Positions 9,963 to 18,998 of a DNA stretch of 64,000 bases are shown piece after piece. A program made the translations under genes and the position numbers. Below the pieces are notes generated by a model. That model was not told where the DNA came from and did no database searches. It saw only the letters and a list, made by a program, of their open reading frames with translations. Source of the stretch: Corynebacterium bouchesdurhonense (GTDB lineage: Bacteria > Actinomycetota > Actinomycetes > Mycobacteriales > Mycobacteriaceae); contig NZ_LT546028.1 in NCBI RefSeq assembly GCF_900078305.2, positions 296,947 through 360,946 of the forward strand, in the 5' to 3' direction. Numbering within the stretch: position 1 is the stretch's first letter; each line of letters begins with the position of its first letter.

Positions 9963-10054
9963 TCACCACTTGACGGGACCCGCCCGCCACTCGACTAATG
10001 ACCAGGTGCTAATGACCATTTGGCGCTAGGAGAGCCGGGAGGCGTCACGGGCGC

Positions 10055-10468
10055 CTAGGCCATGTAGCCGGGAGCCTGATGGATGGCGCCTTCCGACTCG
10101 AGACCATCGAGCCACTCCATAATGCCGTCGCGGGGACAGTCCGCGCCGATGCTGGCGGCGAGCATGCCGCCGGGGCCGACCTCCACGCGACACCCGAACG
10201 CCAGGAGCGTCTCGGCGATCTGATGCGGCTGGTCGGTTTCCGGGAGGATGCGCACCGTCGACGCGCCGCCGCGCACCACCACCCTGTCTACGTGGAAAGA
10301 CCCACCCACCAGCACGCACTCCACGATGTCGCCCACCGCAAGCGTGGTGTCCACGAACGGGACACTGGCCACCACGAAATGGTTGCCGGTGAGCTGGTTC
10401 GCGGCGAGCTGCTCGTTCTCCACACCCGGGACTGCGACGCGGGTGGTGATGGTGGTGGTCGGCTGCAT
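10055..10468 (-). CDS. DUF4265-like small protein
   Basis: 137-residue soluble protein starting at ATG 10468 (MQPTTTITTRVAVPGVENEQ). The order VRxxVP, a short beta-rich core (NHFVVASVPFVDTTLAVGDIVEC) and a STVRILPE strand resembles DUF4265 proteins, whose function is unknown. It lies 19 bases downstream of the clpB stop on the same strand and may be co-transcribed with clpB, though no function links them. The right end of the IS30-type element lies 31 bases beyond its stop. Confidence 0.75.
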   Translation of the reverse strand: MQPTTTITTRVAVPGVENEQLAANQLTGNHFVVASVPFVDTTLAVGDIVECVLVGGSFHVDRVVVRGGASTVRILPETDQPHQIAETLLAFGCRVEVGPGGMLAASIGADCPRDGIMEWLDGLESEGAIHQAPGYMA

Positions 10469-10487
10469 GGGTGGCAGTGTATCGCGC

Positions 10488-13073
10488 CTAGCGGGCGGCG
10501 ATGTCCCGGCTGGTGTCCCGGCTGGTGTCCCGGCGGATGTCCAGGCGCTCGCCGCCGTCCGCCACGTCCACGTGCACCGCATCGCCGTCGCGGATGTCGC
10601 CGGCCAGGAGCTTCTTGGCCAGCTGGTCGCCGATCGCTTGCTGGATCAGGCGGCGCAGCGGGCGGGCGCCGTAGGCAGGGTCGTAGCCGCGGTCCCCCAG
10701 CCAGTGCTTCGCCGCGTCGGACACCTCGAGGGTGAGGCGGCGAGCGGCCAGGCGGGAGGCCAGGTCCTGCAGCTGGATGTCCACGATGCCCACCAGCTGG
10801 TCGCTGGAGAGGGGCTCGAACACCACCACGTCGTCGAGGCGGTTGATGAACTCGGGCTTGAAGTGGTGCTTCACGGCGTCCATGATCTGCTCGCGGTTGC
10901 CGCCGGCGCCGAGGTTGGAGGTCAGGATGATCACGGTGTTCCTGAAGTCCACGGTGCGCCCTTGGCCGTCGGTAAGCCTGCCCTCGTCCAACACCTGCAG
11001 GAGGACGTCGAAGACGTCGGGGTGGGCTTTCTCCACTTCGTCGAAAAGCACGAGCGAATACGGGCGGCGGCGAACGGCCTCGGTGAGCTGACCGCCGGCG
11101 TCGAACCCGACGTATCCCGGAGGGGCACCGACGAGGCGGGCCACCGAGTGCTTCTCGCCGTACTCGCTCATGTCGATGCGGACCATGGCGGACTCGTCGT
11201 CGAAGAGGAACTCCGCGAGCGCCTTGGCCAACTCCGTCTTACCCACGCCGGTGGGGCCCAGGAAGAGAAAGGAGCCGATGGGGCGGTTCGGGTCCGCCAC
11301 ACCCGCGCGGGAGCGGCGCACGGCGTCGGACACCGCAACCACCGCGTCGCGCTGGCCCACCACGCGCTCGCCCAGCACGGATTCCATATTCAGCAGCTTC
11401 TCGGTCTCGCCCTGCATCATCTTGCCGGCGGGGATACCCGTCCAGGAGGACACCACGTCCGCGATCGTGTCCGGCGTGACCTCCTCCTCCAGCATGGTCT
11501 TGGTGCTGGCCTGGGACTCGATCTCGGCCACCTCGGCCTCCAGCTCCGGGATGCGCCCGTAGCGCAGCTCGGACACCTTGGCGTAGTCCCCGTCGCGCTC
11601 GGCGATCTCGGACTCGTTGCGCAGCCGCTCCAGCTCCTCCTTCGCGGACTGCACCCGGTTGATCTCGTCCTTCTCGTTCTCCCAGCGCGCCTTCATCTCG
11701 CCGAGTTTCTCGCGCTGGTCAGCGAGTTCTTGGCGCAATGCTTGGAGACGCTCCCTTGAGGCCTCATCAGACTCCTTCGTCAGCGCGATCTCCTCGATCT
11801 CGAGTCGGCGCACCACACGCTCCAGCGAATCGATCTCCTGCGGGGAGGAGTCGATCTGCATGCGCAGGCGGGAGCCGGCCTCATCCACCAGGTCGATCGC
11901 CTTATCCGGCAGGAACCGGTTGGTGATGTAGCGGTTGGACAGCTCCGCCGCTGCCACCAGGGCCGAGTCCTGGATGCGAACGCCGTGGTGCACCTCGTAG
12001 CGCTCCTTCAGGCCGCGGAGGATACCGATGGTGTCCTCCACCGTCGGCTCACCGATGTACACCTGCTGGAAGCGGCGCTCCAGCGCGGCATCCTTCTCGA
12101 TGTACTTGCGGTACTCGTCCAGCGTGGTCGCGCCGACCAGCCGCAGCTCGCCGCGCGCCAGCATCGGCTTGATCATGTTGCCCGCGTCCATCGCGCCCTC
12201 GCCGGAGCCGCCGGCGCCCACGATGGTGTGCAGCTCGTCAATGAACGTGATGATCTCGCCGTTCGAGCTCTTAATCTCATCGAGCACTGCTTTGAGACGC
12301 TCCTCAAACTCACCGCGATACTTCGCACCCGCAACCATCGAGCCGAGATCCAGGGAGATCAGCGTCTTGCCCTTGAGGGACTCCGGAACGTCGCCCGCCA
12401 CGATGCGGCGGGCGAGGCCCTCCACAACGGCGGTCTTGCCCACACCGGGTTCGCCGATAAGCACCGGGTTGTTCTTAGTGCGGCGCGACAGCACCTGCAC
12501 CACGCGGCGGATCTCCGTGTCGCGCCCGATGACCGGGTCGATCTTGCCCTCGCGGGCGCGCGCCGTGAGGTCCGTGGAGTACTTCTCCAGCGCCTGGAAC
12601 TGGCCCTCCGGGTCCTGCGTGGTCACCTTCTTGCTGCCGCGGACGGAGGGGAACGCGCCCTTGAGCACGTCGTACGTGGCGCCGCGCTTCTTCAGCAGCT
12701 CGGCGGCCTCGTCCGTGCCCTTTGCGATGGCCGCCAGCAGCACCTCGGTGGAGACGTACTCGTCCCCCAGCTCGCCCGCCAGCTCCTGGGCGGCGTTGAT
12801 GGCGCTCAGCGCGTCGCGGTTGAAGTTGGGGTTGGCCATGTTCTGGCCCTCCGCCTTGGGGTAGCCCCGGGTAATCTCCGCGGCCTCGCGCGAGACGGTG
12901 TCCGGGTCCACGCCCGTGGCCTTCAGCACCGGCGCGGCGATGCCCTCCTCTTGGTTCAGGATGGCCTCGAGCAGGTGCGCCGGCCGGATGTCCGGGTTGC
13001 CAGCGGCGGACGCCTTCTGCAGCGCCTGCTGGATCGCCTCCTGCGTCTTCGTTGTGGGGTTGAACGATCCCAT
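10488..13073 (-). CDS. clpB: ATP-dependent chaperone ClpB
   Basis: 861-residue AAA+ disaggregase that works with DnaK/DnaJ/GrpE to rescue aggregated proteins. Domains in order: N-terminal Clp_N repeats (1-150), NBD1 with GEPGVGKT (about 205) and IDELHTIVG, the coiled-coil M domain (about 400-525, [13 protein letters not shown] onward), NBD2 with [16 protein letters not shown] (about 605) and [13 protein letters not shown], and the C-terminal ClpB domain. The C-terminal tail ends in tandem RDTS units coded by 12-bp repeats near 10500-10540. A HAIR-like operator lies upstream at 13137-13157, so HspR control shared with the dnaK operon is likely. Confidence 0.97.
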   Translation of the reverse strand: MGSFNPTTKTQEAIQQALQKASAAGNPDIRPAHLLEAILNQEEGIAAPVLKATGVDPDTVSREAAEITRGYPKAEGQNMANPNFNRDALSAINAAQELAGELGDEYVSTEVLLAAIAKGTDEAAELLKKRGATYDVLKGAFPSVRGSKKVTTQDPEGQFQALEKYSTDLTARAREGKIDPVIGRDTEIRRVVQVLSRRTKNNPVLIGEPGVGKTAVVEGLARRIVAGDVPESLKGKTLISLDLGSMVAGAKYRGEFEERLKAVLDEIKSSNGEIITFIDELHTIVGAGGSGEGAMDAGNMIKPMLARGELRLVGATTLDEYRKYIEKDAALERRFQQVYIGEPTVEDTIGILRGLKERYEVHHGVRIQDSALVAAAELSNRYITNRFLPDKAIDLVDEAGSRLRMQIDSSPQEIDSLERVVRRLEIEEIALTKESDEASRERLQALRQELADQREKLGEMKARWENEKDEINRVQSAKEELERLRNESEIAERDGDYAKVSELRYGRIPELEAEVAEIESQASTKTMLEEEVTPDTIADVVSSWTGIPAGKMMQGETEKLLNMESVLGERVVGQRDAVVAVSDAVRRSRAGVADPNRPIGSFLFLGPTGVGKTELAKALAEFLFDDESAMVRIDMSEYGEKHSVARLVGAPPGYVGFDAGGQLTEAVRRRPYSLVLFDEVEKAHPDVFDVLLQVLDEGRLTDGQGRTVDFRNTVIILTSNLGAGGNREQIMDAVKHHFKPEFINRLDDVVVFEPLSSDQLVGIVDIQLQDLASRLAARRLTLEVSDAAKHWLGDRGYDPAYGARPLRRLIQQAIGDQLAKKLLAGDIRDGDAVHVDVADGGERLDIRRDTSRDTSRDIAAR

Positions 13074-13136
13074 GGTGTTCGTGCTCCTTGCGTGTCTTTG
13101 TCTTGCGTCGATTACATCAGATGTAACGCGCGAGAA

Positions 13137-13157
13137 GTTGAGTCTGTTCCTATCAAG
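13137..13157 (-). promoter_or_regulatory. HAIR-like HspR operator upstream of clpB
   Basis: On the minus strand the site reads CTTGATA, seven bases, ACTCAAC, against the actinobacterial HAIR consensus CTTGAGT-N7-ACTCAAG. It is about 65 bases before the clpB start. HspR is encoded in this window (19959-20384) and a similar site precedes dnaK, so the match is credible although no -10/-35 pair was assigned. Confidence 0.65.
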
Positions 13158-13269
13158 CCGAAAAAGTTGCCAACGCGGCGCTCAACTGCGGCGCCACCCG
13201 CCTCGTTCGCTGCGACGCCCGGCGGATCCGTCGCCCCTGAGTTACGCTGAGCGCGGACCGGGGGCGGCG

Positions 13270-13311
13270 GGAAAACGGCGGCTAGGAAAACGGCGGCAGG
13301 AAAACGGCGGC
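13270..13311. repeat. Tandem repeat, three copies of GGAAAACGGCGGC
   Basis: Three 13-bp units at 13270-13282, 13285-13297 and 13299-13311, separated by one or two bases. They lie in the 429-base non-coding gap between clpB and the HTH gene, 33 bases before hairpin repeat A. The other hairpin copy at 53405 is also preceded by short tandem repeats, though of different sequence. Confidence 0.8.
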
Positions 13312-13344
13312 CAGGGAACCGTGGGGGGAATGTTCCGCAAACTC

Positions 13345-13406
13345 GAAACCGGCACATAGTTGCAATCCCGCACCAATATTCCGGATTGCAACTATGTGCC
13401 GGGTTC
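13345..13406. repeat. Hairpin repeat, copy A
   Basis: Inverted repeat with perfect 18-bp arms (13351-13368, GGCACATAGTTGCAATCC, and 13383-13400) and a 14-base loop. The outer pairs extend through GAAACC and GGGTTC with one mismatch. A second copy with the same length and layout lies at 53405-53466. Flanking sequence is partly shared, with CGCAAA before and GCATGC after. It lacks a T-run, so it does not look like a simple terminator. The rest of the 13074-13502 gap holds only the HAIR-like box and tandem repeat. Confidence 0.85.
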
Positions 13407-13502
13407 GCCAATTCGCATGCCACCACCCCTCTCCACGCACAGAAACTGCACAGAAAATGCACAGGAACCAGAAACTCAAGAACCAAGGAAGCGGGGGCCG
13501 AA

Positions 13503-14177
13503 ATGGGAACCGGAAACCAGGAAGCAAGCGGGGAAGCAAGCCGGGACAACGCCGGGGAGCGCGCGCCTTCCTACGAGGAGCGGCTCGAGGCCGAGCGGGA
13601 TGAGCGCCACGCCAGGCTCAAGTGGATCGCAGACGCCGCGACGGAAGCGGGAGCGGAGGCGGCGCACCACCAGCGCGGCGGCGCAGGCGGCGCCGGCGGC
13701 GCAGGCGGGGCCGGCGGGGGCCAGCGCGTCGAAACGGCCATGCGCGGCGTCACACTCTTTCGCATGATGCAGTGGCAGAAGCGCAACCAGGCCCGGGATT
13801 TCGCCTCCGCCTTGGGCGTGAGCGAGCGGTGCGCCCGCGAGTACCTCGCCCAGCTGCGCCGCGCCGGCTACAACATCCAGTGCGAGCCCGGAGTCAACGG
13901 CTACTACTGGCTGGCGCCCGGGGAGCAGCCCCCGCCGATTGCATTCACCTGGGAGGAGCTGGAGATGATCGTCATCGGGCTGCTCGCGTTCTCCGGCGCG
14001 GCCGACAGGGAGGACCCGCGCATCCCCGAGGCGCGAACCGTGGCAACGCTCGTCGCCTCGGCGTTGCCCTATCACCGGCAGGCGGAGGTGTTCGGGGAGG
14101 GCGAAAGGGTCAGCAGGAACGTGTTTCGCTGGTGGGTGACCGCGAAGGGTTTCGGCCGGGGGCGTGCGACGTTGTAG
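13503..14177 (+). CDS. HTH-domain DNA-binding protein (putative regulator)
   Basis: 224-residue protein. A charged N-terminus (about 1-60) is followed by a Gly/Ala linker (GGAGGAGGAGGAGGG). Next is a DeoR/HTH_11-like helix-turn-helix (about 85-135: FRMMQWQKRNQARDFASALGVSERCAREYLAQLRRAGYNI), then a short C-terminal region. The ATG at 13503 is preferred because AAGGAAG lies upstream; an in-frame start at 13386 would begin inside the right arm of hairpin A. Targets are unknown and no adjacent gene makes an obvious operon partner. Confidence 0.7.
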   Translation: MGTGNQEASGEASRDNAGERAPSYEERLEAERDERHARLKWIADAATEAGAEAAHHQRGGAGGAGGAGGAGGGQRVETAMRGVTLFRMMQWQKRNQARDFASALGVSERCAREYLAQLRRAGYNIQCEPGVNGYYWLAPGEQPPPIAFTWEELEMIVIGLLAFSGAADREDPRIPEARTVATLVASALPYHRQAEVFGEGERVSRNVFRWWVTAKGFGRGRATL

Positions 14178-14185
14178 GGGCGTCG

Positions 14186-15031
14186 CTAAGCAAAAGCCCC
14201 CGTCTGGTCGGTGATCGCGATGAGCGGCAGCGCCTCGCGCGCGGCGGCAACCTCGGCCGCGTCGATGTCCACGATGAGCGTCTCGGGGGCGTAACCGGCC
14301 TCGGCGATGCGCCGGCCGTGCGGGTTGACGACGGCGGAGTGGCCGATGCCGGTGGGTCCGGACTCCTCGCCGGCGTGCTCCTCCCACTCGGGGCGGGCCT
14401 GGCCGGCGGCGGCGATGAACACGCCGGCGTCCAGCGCGCGGGCGGCGGTCAGCGCGCGCCACTGCTCGAGCTTGCCGGCGCCGTCGGCCCAGCTCGTGGG
14501 CACCACGATCACCTCGGCGCCGCGGCGGGCGAGCTCCTTGAACTGCTCGGGGAAGCGGATGTCGAAGCAAATGGCCACGCCCACCACCACGCGCTCGCCG
14601 GCGGCCTCGTGGGTGAATGTGACCAGCTCGCGGCCGGTCTGCACGGTGTCGGATTCGCGGTAGTTGAAGGCGTCGTAGGCGTGGATCTTGTCGTAGCCCT
14701 TGTGCACGCCGCCGCCGGTGATGAGGGCGGTGTTGCGCACCCGGTGGAGGGTCTTCCCGTCGACGTTATTGACATCGCCCGGGCGGAACATACCGGCCAC
14801 AACGGTCACACCCAGCTCGTCCGCGAGCCCGCGCATGGCGGTGGCGAACTCGCCGTCGAGCTCCTCCGCCTGCGTGTCCAATCTGCCCTGGTCAAAGGCT
14901 TGGCTGGCGGCCTCGGGGAGCACGATCAGGGTCGCGCCGGCGCGCGCGGCGTCGCGGATCAGCGGGGCGAGCGTTTCGATGTTTTCGCGCTTGTCCGCGC
15001 CGGTGACCGTTTGCAATAAGGCAATGCGCAT
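14186..15031 (-). CDS. Carbon-nitrogen hydrolase (nitrilase superfamily)
   Basis: 281-residue cytoplasmic amidohydrolase. The catalytic triad is visible: Glu40 (IVLPEA), Lys115 (KGYDKIHAYD) and Cys155 (GVAICFDIRFPEQ). Length and motifs match the Nit/omega-amidase branch, which often deaminates damaged metabolites such as alpha-ketoglutaramate or deaminated glutathione, but the substrate cannot be read here. ATG 15031 begins with the family MRIALLQ strand. The stop is convergent with the HTH gene, and the region between them holds a copy of the dispersed motif with G/C arms that could act as a stem-loop. Confidence 0.92.
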   Translation of the reverse strand: MRIALLQTVTGADKRENIETLAPLIRDAARAGATLIVLPEAASQAFDQGRLDTQAEELDGEFATAMRGLADELGVTVVAGMFRPGDVNNVDGKTLHRVRNTALITGGGVHKGYDKIHAYDAFNYRESDTVQTGRELVTFTHEAAGERVVVGVAICFDIRFPEQFKELARRGAEVIVVPTSWADGAGKLEQWRALTAARALDAGVFIAAAGQARPEWEEHAGEESGPTGIGHSAVVNPHGRRIAEAGYAPETLIVDIDAAEVAAAREALPLIAITDQTGAFA

Positions 15032-15122
15032 GTGGATAACTTTAGTGCGACCAAGGACGGGTTATCCACAGTTTCGCATTTCGCCCTTGCTTCGCCTGTT
15101 GCGCTTTGCCACACTCCGCGGC

Positions 15123-15534
15123 ATGACCTTCCTCGAACTTTCCGACTCCACCGCCCGCGCCGCCCGCTCCCACGTCCCCATCCCCCCGCCGCTGACGTGT
15201 GTGGTAGTATGAGTGTGCTGTGAAATGCCCGAGCTCAACTGTGGTGTTGTGTGTTAGTTGGTAAGGTTGGAGGGGGGGGGGGGGGGGGGGGGCGCGGGGG
15301 GGGGGGGGGCCGGGGGCGGGGGGGGGGGCGGCCCCCCCCCCCCCGCCGCTGACGCTCGCGTCGCTGTCACCCTCCCGCGCCTCCGCCGCGCTCAACGCCG
15401 CCGCCTCGAGGGAGCTTGTGCTTATCGACGCAACCTTTCAAGCCCTCTCCAACCACCTGCGGTCCATCGCGGCCTTCGCCGAAAAGGTGACGTCCTCCGA
15501 CGCCGAGCTCGCCGGGGCGCTGGACCGTGGCTAG
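15123..15534 (+). pseudogene. Small protein paired with DUF1023 hydrolase, split by assembly artefact
   Basis: An ORF starts at ATG 15123 (MTFLELSDSTARAARSHVP) and reaches CCGCCGCTGACG near 15196. The same bases recur at 15344-15355 after the poly-G block and continue in a compatible frame to TAG 15532-15534. Removing the artefact yields one protein of about 85 residues, mostly helical, without Cys and of WXG100-like size. It overlaps the start of the DUF1023 gene. I do not recognise its family; a secreted or partner role for the hydrolase is inference from the pairing. Confidence 0.6.
15198..15343. other. Assembly artefact: unrelated tail plus poly-G/poly-C block
   Basis: A short AT-richer sequence (15198-15270) unlike its surroundings is followed by long G runs and then C runs (15271-15343). 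The bases on both sides (CCGCCGCTGACG) are identical, as expected when the insert interrupts continuous sequence. It splits the ORF at 15123-15534. Confidence 0.9.
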
Positions 15535-16990
15535 CGCGGTCGCTGTGGGCGTCCCGGCCCCGGCTCCAGCCCCGGCCCCGGCGGCGACGAAGGCGGCGCA
15601 GTACTCCCCCAGCCTCGACCCCGCGGAGCTGCGCGCCGCTGCGCAAAGTTGCTACCGGGCACAGGCTGCGGTGGGCGCCGAGGCCCGCGCCACGGACGGG
15701 TCGCGCGCAGCACTCGCTGCCACCGGGTTCGCCGGCCAGTCCGCGGACCTCGCCCTGGCCCGCGTGGGCGGCTACGCCACCACCCTCCGCCGCCGCGCCG
15801 ACACCCTGCACGCCATGGGCGACGCCCTCGACGCCGCCGCCCGCGCACAGGAATCGCTCGACGCGCTTGCCCGCGCCGCGCTCCTGGTGGGCCAGTACCG
15901 CGTGATCCTCTGGCTCAACCAGCTGTCGCAACAGCTGGACACCGAGCTGGCGCGCGAGCTCAACCGCACGCGCGGGCGGGGGATGGAGCGCTTGGCGGAG
16001 TGCCCGCAGGAAAGCCTCGAGGCCCTCTCCGCGCGCCACATGGCCACCTTGCCGGCCAGCACCCGAGGCACCATCAAGGCCGCCGGCGGGCTCGTGCTGG
16101 AGGCGGGGCCCGGCTCGACCACGGTGATGGTGGGCAGTGCGGAGAACCCGGCGCGGGTGATCACGCTGGTGGCTGGCGCGACCACCGGCAACCCCCGCCA
16201 GCTGGAAGGGGAGCTGGAGAAGGCTGGGCGGATAGCGGAGCGCACCGGCGCAGCGGTGGTGGTGTGGCAGGGCTACAACCCGCCGCCGGATCTGGGCGCC
16301 GCGCTGTCCGGCGCGCCCGCCTCGGAGGGCGCGGGCAACCTCGCGGCGTTCCAGGCGGCCCTGGAGGAGCGCTTCCCCAACGCGCAGAAGACCGTGGTGG
16401 CCCACTCGTACGGCACGCTGGTGGCCACCCGCGCGGCCAACCGGGACGGGCTGCTCGCGGACGACCTGTGGCTGCTGGGCAGCGCGGGCGTGGACGGCGA
16501 GAGCGTGGCGGACCTGACCCTGGCGGGGCCGGACGCGAAGGTGTTTGTGGTGGACGCGGACCGGGACCCCATCCTTGGCCTGCGGGCGGGCGGGGCGGGG
16601 GGGGTGGGGGGCAACCCGCCATCGAACTCCTAAGGAGCCGCCCGGGGTGGGGGGGGGAGGGGGGGGACGCCGGGCTACGTTACAAACAAGGGGGGACCGA
16701 GCGCATTGTCACAGACCCCCAGACGGGAAGCAGAAGGCGCAGTACACGAGCGGGGGGCGGGAAAGAACCCCGCCAGGGTCAGGTCCGCCACGCTCTCGCC
16801 GTCCACGCCCGCGCTGCCCAGCAGCCACAGGTCGTCCGCGAGCTCCTACGGCGCCACGCGGATCGAGGGCGTGCGCGGGGACCACCTGGACTACTTCACA
16901 GACGAGGCGTTCCTGACCGCATTGTCACAGCCCCCGAGCCGGAATGCAGAAGTCTCAGTACCATGGGTTGGGCAAGTAAAGACGACCTAA
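15527..16990 (+). pseudogene. DUF1023 alpha/beta hydrolase, broken by assembly artefact
   Basis: GTG 15527 opens a frame of about 360 residues with a helical N-terminal half and an alpha/beta hydrolase half (TVMVGSAENPARVITLVAGATTG, then TVVAHSYGTLVATRAA with the nucleophile Ser, then GSAGVDGESV). This is the DUF1023 arrangement of actinobacteria. The frame degenerates after VDADRDPILGL near 16590. The conserved family C-terminus (YGATRIEGVRGDHLDYFTDEAFLTAL) reappears at 16844-16926 in a different frame. The gap is fold-back and duplicate sequence, so the gene is probably intact in the organism. Substrate unknown. Confidence 0.75.
16590..16843. other. Assembly artefact: G-rich junk and inverted copy of 16453-16526
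   Basis: Bases 16770-16843 are the reverse complement of 16453-16526 inside the same gene. Bases around 16698-16745 are an error-rich copy of 16913-16965 (shared GCATTGTCACAG and GCAGAAG). Between them are long G runs. Fold-back copies of this sort are typical of amplification or assembly chimeras. Confidence 0.85.
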
Positions 16991-17010
16991 CAAACCTTTA
17001 AGGGAGCATC

Positions 17011-18777
17011 ATGACCAACTTTGCCACGCAGCTGGTGAAGCGCCTCGAGCGCGAGGGCGTGAAGCGCATTTATGGCCTGGTGGGAGACTCGCTGAACCCG
17101 CTGTCCGACGCGGTGCGCCAGAGCGACCAGATCGAGTGGGTGCACGTGCGTAACGAGGAGGCCGCGGCCTTCGCCGCCGGCGCCGACTCGCTGGCGGCTG
17201 ACGAGCTCGCGGTCTGCGGCGCGTCCTGCGGCCCGGGCAACACCCACTTCGTGCAGGGCCTGTACGAGTCCCACCGCAATGGCTCGAAGGTGCTGGCCAT
17301 CGCCTCGCACATCCCCACCATTGAGATCGGCTCCTCCTTTTTCCAGGAGACCCACCCGGAGCTGCTCTTCCAGGAGTGCTCCTCCTACTGCGAGGTGGTC
17401 CACGAGGCCGACCAGGGCATGCGCGTGCTGCACAACGCCCTCCAGAACACCCTCGCCGGCAACGGCGTGTCCGTGATCGTCGTGCCGGGCGATGTCTTCG
17501 CCTCCGACGTGGCGGACGGTCCGCACACCGCGGACTCCGTGTACGCCACCGGCAAGAACAAGCGCGTCTTCCCGGACCCCCACGAGGCCGCCCGCCTGGT
17601 GGAGGCTATTAACAAGGCCGACAAGGTCACCCTCTTCTGCGGATACGGCGCGCGCGATGCCCGCGACGAGGTCTTCGCCCTGGCGGAGAAGATCAAGGCC
17701 CCGATCGGCCACTCCTTCCGCGGCAAGATGTACTTCGAGTACGACAACCCGTACGACGTGGGCATGTCCGGTCTGCTCGGCTACGGCGCTTGCATCGACG
17801 CCATGGAGGAGTGCGACCTGTTCATCATGGTCGGCACCGACTTCCCGTACACCGACTGGCTGCCGCAGGACAACGTGGCGCAGATCGACATCGACGGCAC
17901 CCACATCGGCCGCCGCACCAAGGTGGATTACCCGGTGGTGGGCGACGTGAAGAGCGTCATCGAGAACATCCTCCCGCACATCGAGGAGAAAAAGAGCCGC
18001 AAGTTCCTGGACAAGATGCTCAAGCGCCACTACGAGCTGCTCGAGCACGTGATCGACCACTACACCAACAAGGCCTTCGAGTCGAAGAAGCCGATCCACC
18101 CGGAGCTCGCCGCGTCCGTGCTGGACAAGCTGGCGGACGAAGACGCCTACTTCACCGTGGACACCGGCATGTGCAACGTGTGGTCCTCGCGCTACCTCAC
18201 CCCCAACGGCAAGCGCGACGAGGCCGCGTCCTTCCTCCACGGCACCATGGCTAACGCCCTGCCGATGGCCATCGGCGTGCAGGCGGCGTTCCCGGACCGC
18301 CAGGTCATTTCCTGGTCCGGCGACGGCGGCCTGGGCATGCTCATGGGCGAGCTGTTGACCATCAAGCTGCACCAGCTGCCGGTGAAGGTCATCTGCTTCA
18401 ACAACTCCTCCCTGGGCATGGTCAAGCTGGAGATGATGGTGGCCGGCATGCCGTACTTCGGCACCGACCACGAGCAGGCCAACTACGCCGAGATTGCCAA
18501 GGGCGTGGGCATCCAGTCCTACCGCATCGAGGACCCGGACGACCTGGAGCCGGTGCTCAAGGAGGCCCTCGCGTATGACGGCCCGGTGCTGGTGGACATT
18601 GTCACCGACCCGGAGGCCCTCTCCCTGCCGCCGGGGATCACCTGGGACATGATGAAGGGCTTTGCCAAGTCCGGTGCCCGCACCGCCTTCCTCGAGGGCG
18701 GCGTCGGCCGCCTCTTCAACCTGGCTAAGTCCAACCTCCGCCACATCGGCGGCGCCGCGGCCATCGAGTTCGGATAG
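17011..18777 (+). CDS. poxB: Pyruvate dehydrogenase (quinone) / pyruvate:quinone oxidoreductase
   Basis: 588-residue ThDP- and FAD-dependent peripheral membrane enzyme that oxidises pyruvate to acetate and CO2 and passes electrons to menaquinone. The three ThDP-enzyme domains are present: N-terminal Pyr domain with RNEEAAAFAAGA (Glu49/50 activating ThDP), central FAD-binding domain (about 190-340), and PP domain with SGDGGLGMLMGELLT and CFNNSSLGM. Length matches Pqo/PoxB of corynebacteria and E. coli. GGGAG precedes ATG 17011. A strong terminator follows at 18793, so it is monocistronic. Confidence 0.96.
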   Translation: MTNFATQLVKRLEREGVKRIYGLVGDSLNPLSDAVRQSDQIEWVHVRNEEAAAFAAGADSLAADELAVCGASCGPGNTHFVQGLYESHRNGSKVLAIASHIPTIEIGSSFFQETHPELLFQECSSYCEVVHEADQGMRVLHNALQNTLAGNGVSVIVVPGDVFASDVADGPHTADSVYATGKNKRVFPDPHEAARLVEAINKADKVTLFCGYGARDARDEVFALAEKIKAPIGHSFRGKMYFEYDNPYDVGMSGLLGYGACIDAMEECDLFIMVGTDFPYTDWLPQDNVAQIDIDGTHIGRRTKVDYPVVGDVKSVIENILPHIEEKKSRKFLDKMLKRHYELLEHVIDHYTNKAFESKKPIHPELAASVLDKLADEDAYFTVDTGMCNVWSSRYLTPNGKRDEAASFLHGTMANALPMAIGVQAAFPDRQVISWSGDGGLGMLMGELLTIKLHQLPVKVICFNNSSLGMVKLEMMVAGMPYFGTDHEQANYAEIAKGVGIQSYRIEDPDDLEPVLKEALAYDGPVLVDIVTDPEALSLPPGITWDMMKGFAKSGARTAFLEGGVGRLFNLAKSNLRHIGGAAAIEFG

Positions 18778-18792
18778 TCCGCGCGCATGCGG

Positions 18793-18816
18793 CCCCTCCT
18801 TCGGGAGGGGCTTTTT
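18793..18816 (+). terminator. Rho-independent terminator of poxB
   Basis: CCCCTCC-TTCG-GGAGGGG followed by CTTTTT, 15 bases after the poxB stop. The T-run leads directly into a reverse copy of the dispersed motif (18817-18826). Confidence 0.93.
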
Positions 18817-18998
18817 GCTTGTCGACGCCCCCTTCCCACCCCAAAACGAGACACAGACCACACATTCCGGGTCGTCGCCAGACTGTGTCGTTGATGTTAC
18901 CTAAACGCAACCCAACATCCGTCGCCGATAAGTACCGTTGCATAAGTCAGCGAAACCCCAGCTGGTTTCGATCCGTTTATCCAAGAGGATGCATTTTC

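Larger units (their letters stand above)
6712..10023 (-). mobile_element. IS30-family element interrupted by an IS256-family element
   Basis: Inverted terminal repeats of about 32 bp bound the element: the left end reads CCAAATGATCATTAGTACC then TGGTCATTAGTCG, and the right end is its near-perfect reverse complement (9992-10023). Removing the inserted IS256 element and one 8-bp target copy leaves about 1.86 kb and restores one transposase frame of roughly 580 codons, longer than a typical IS30 transposase. No clear target duplication of the IS30 element itself was seen. It separates the rhodanese gene from a DUF4265-like gene. Confidence 0.88.

Noticed and set aside
13345..13406. Hairpin repeat as a Rho-independent terminator
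   Set aside because: No T-run on either side, and it lies between divergently transcribed genes.
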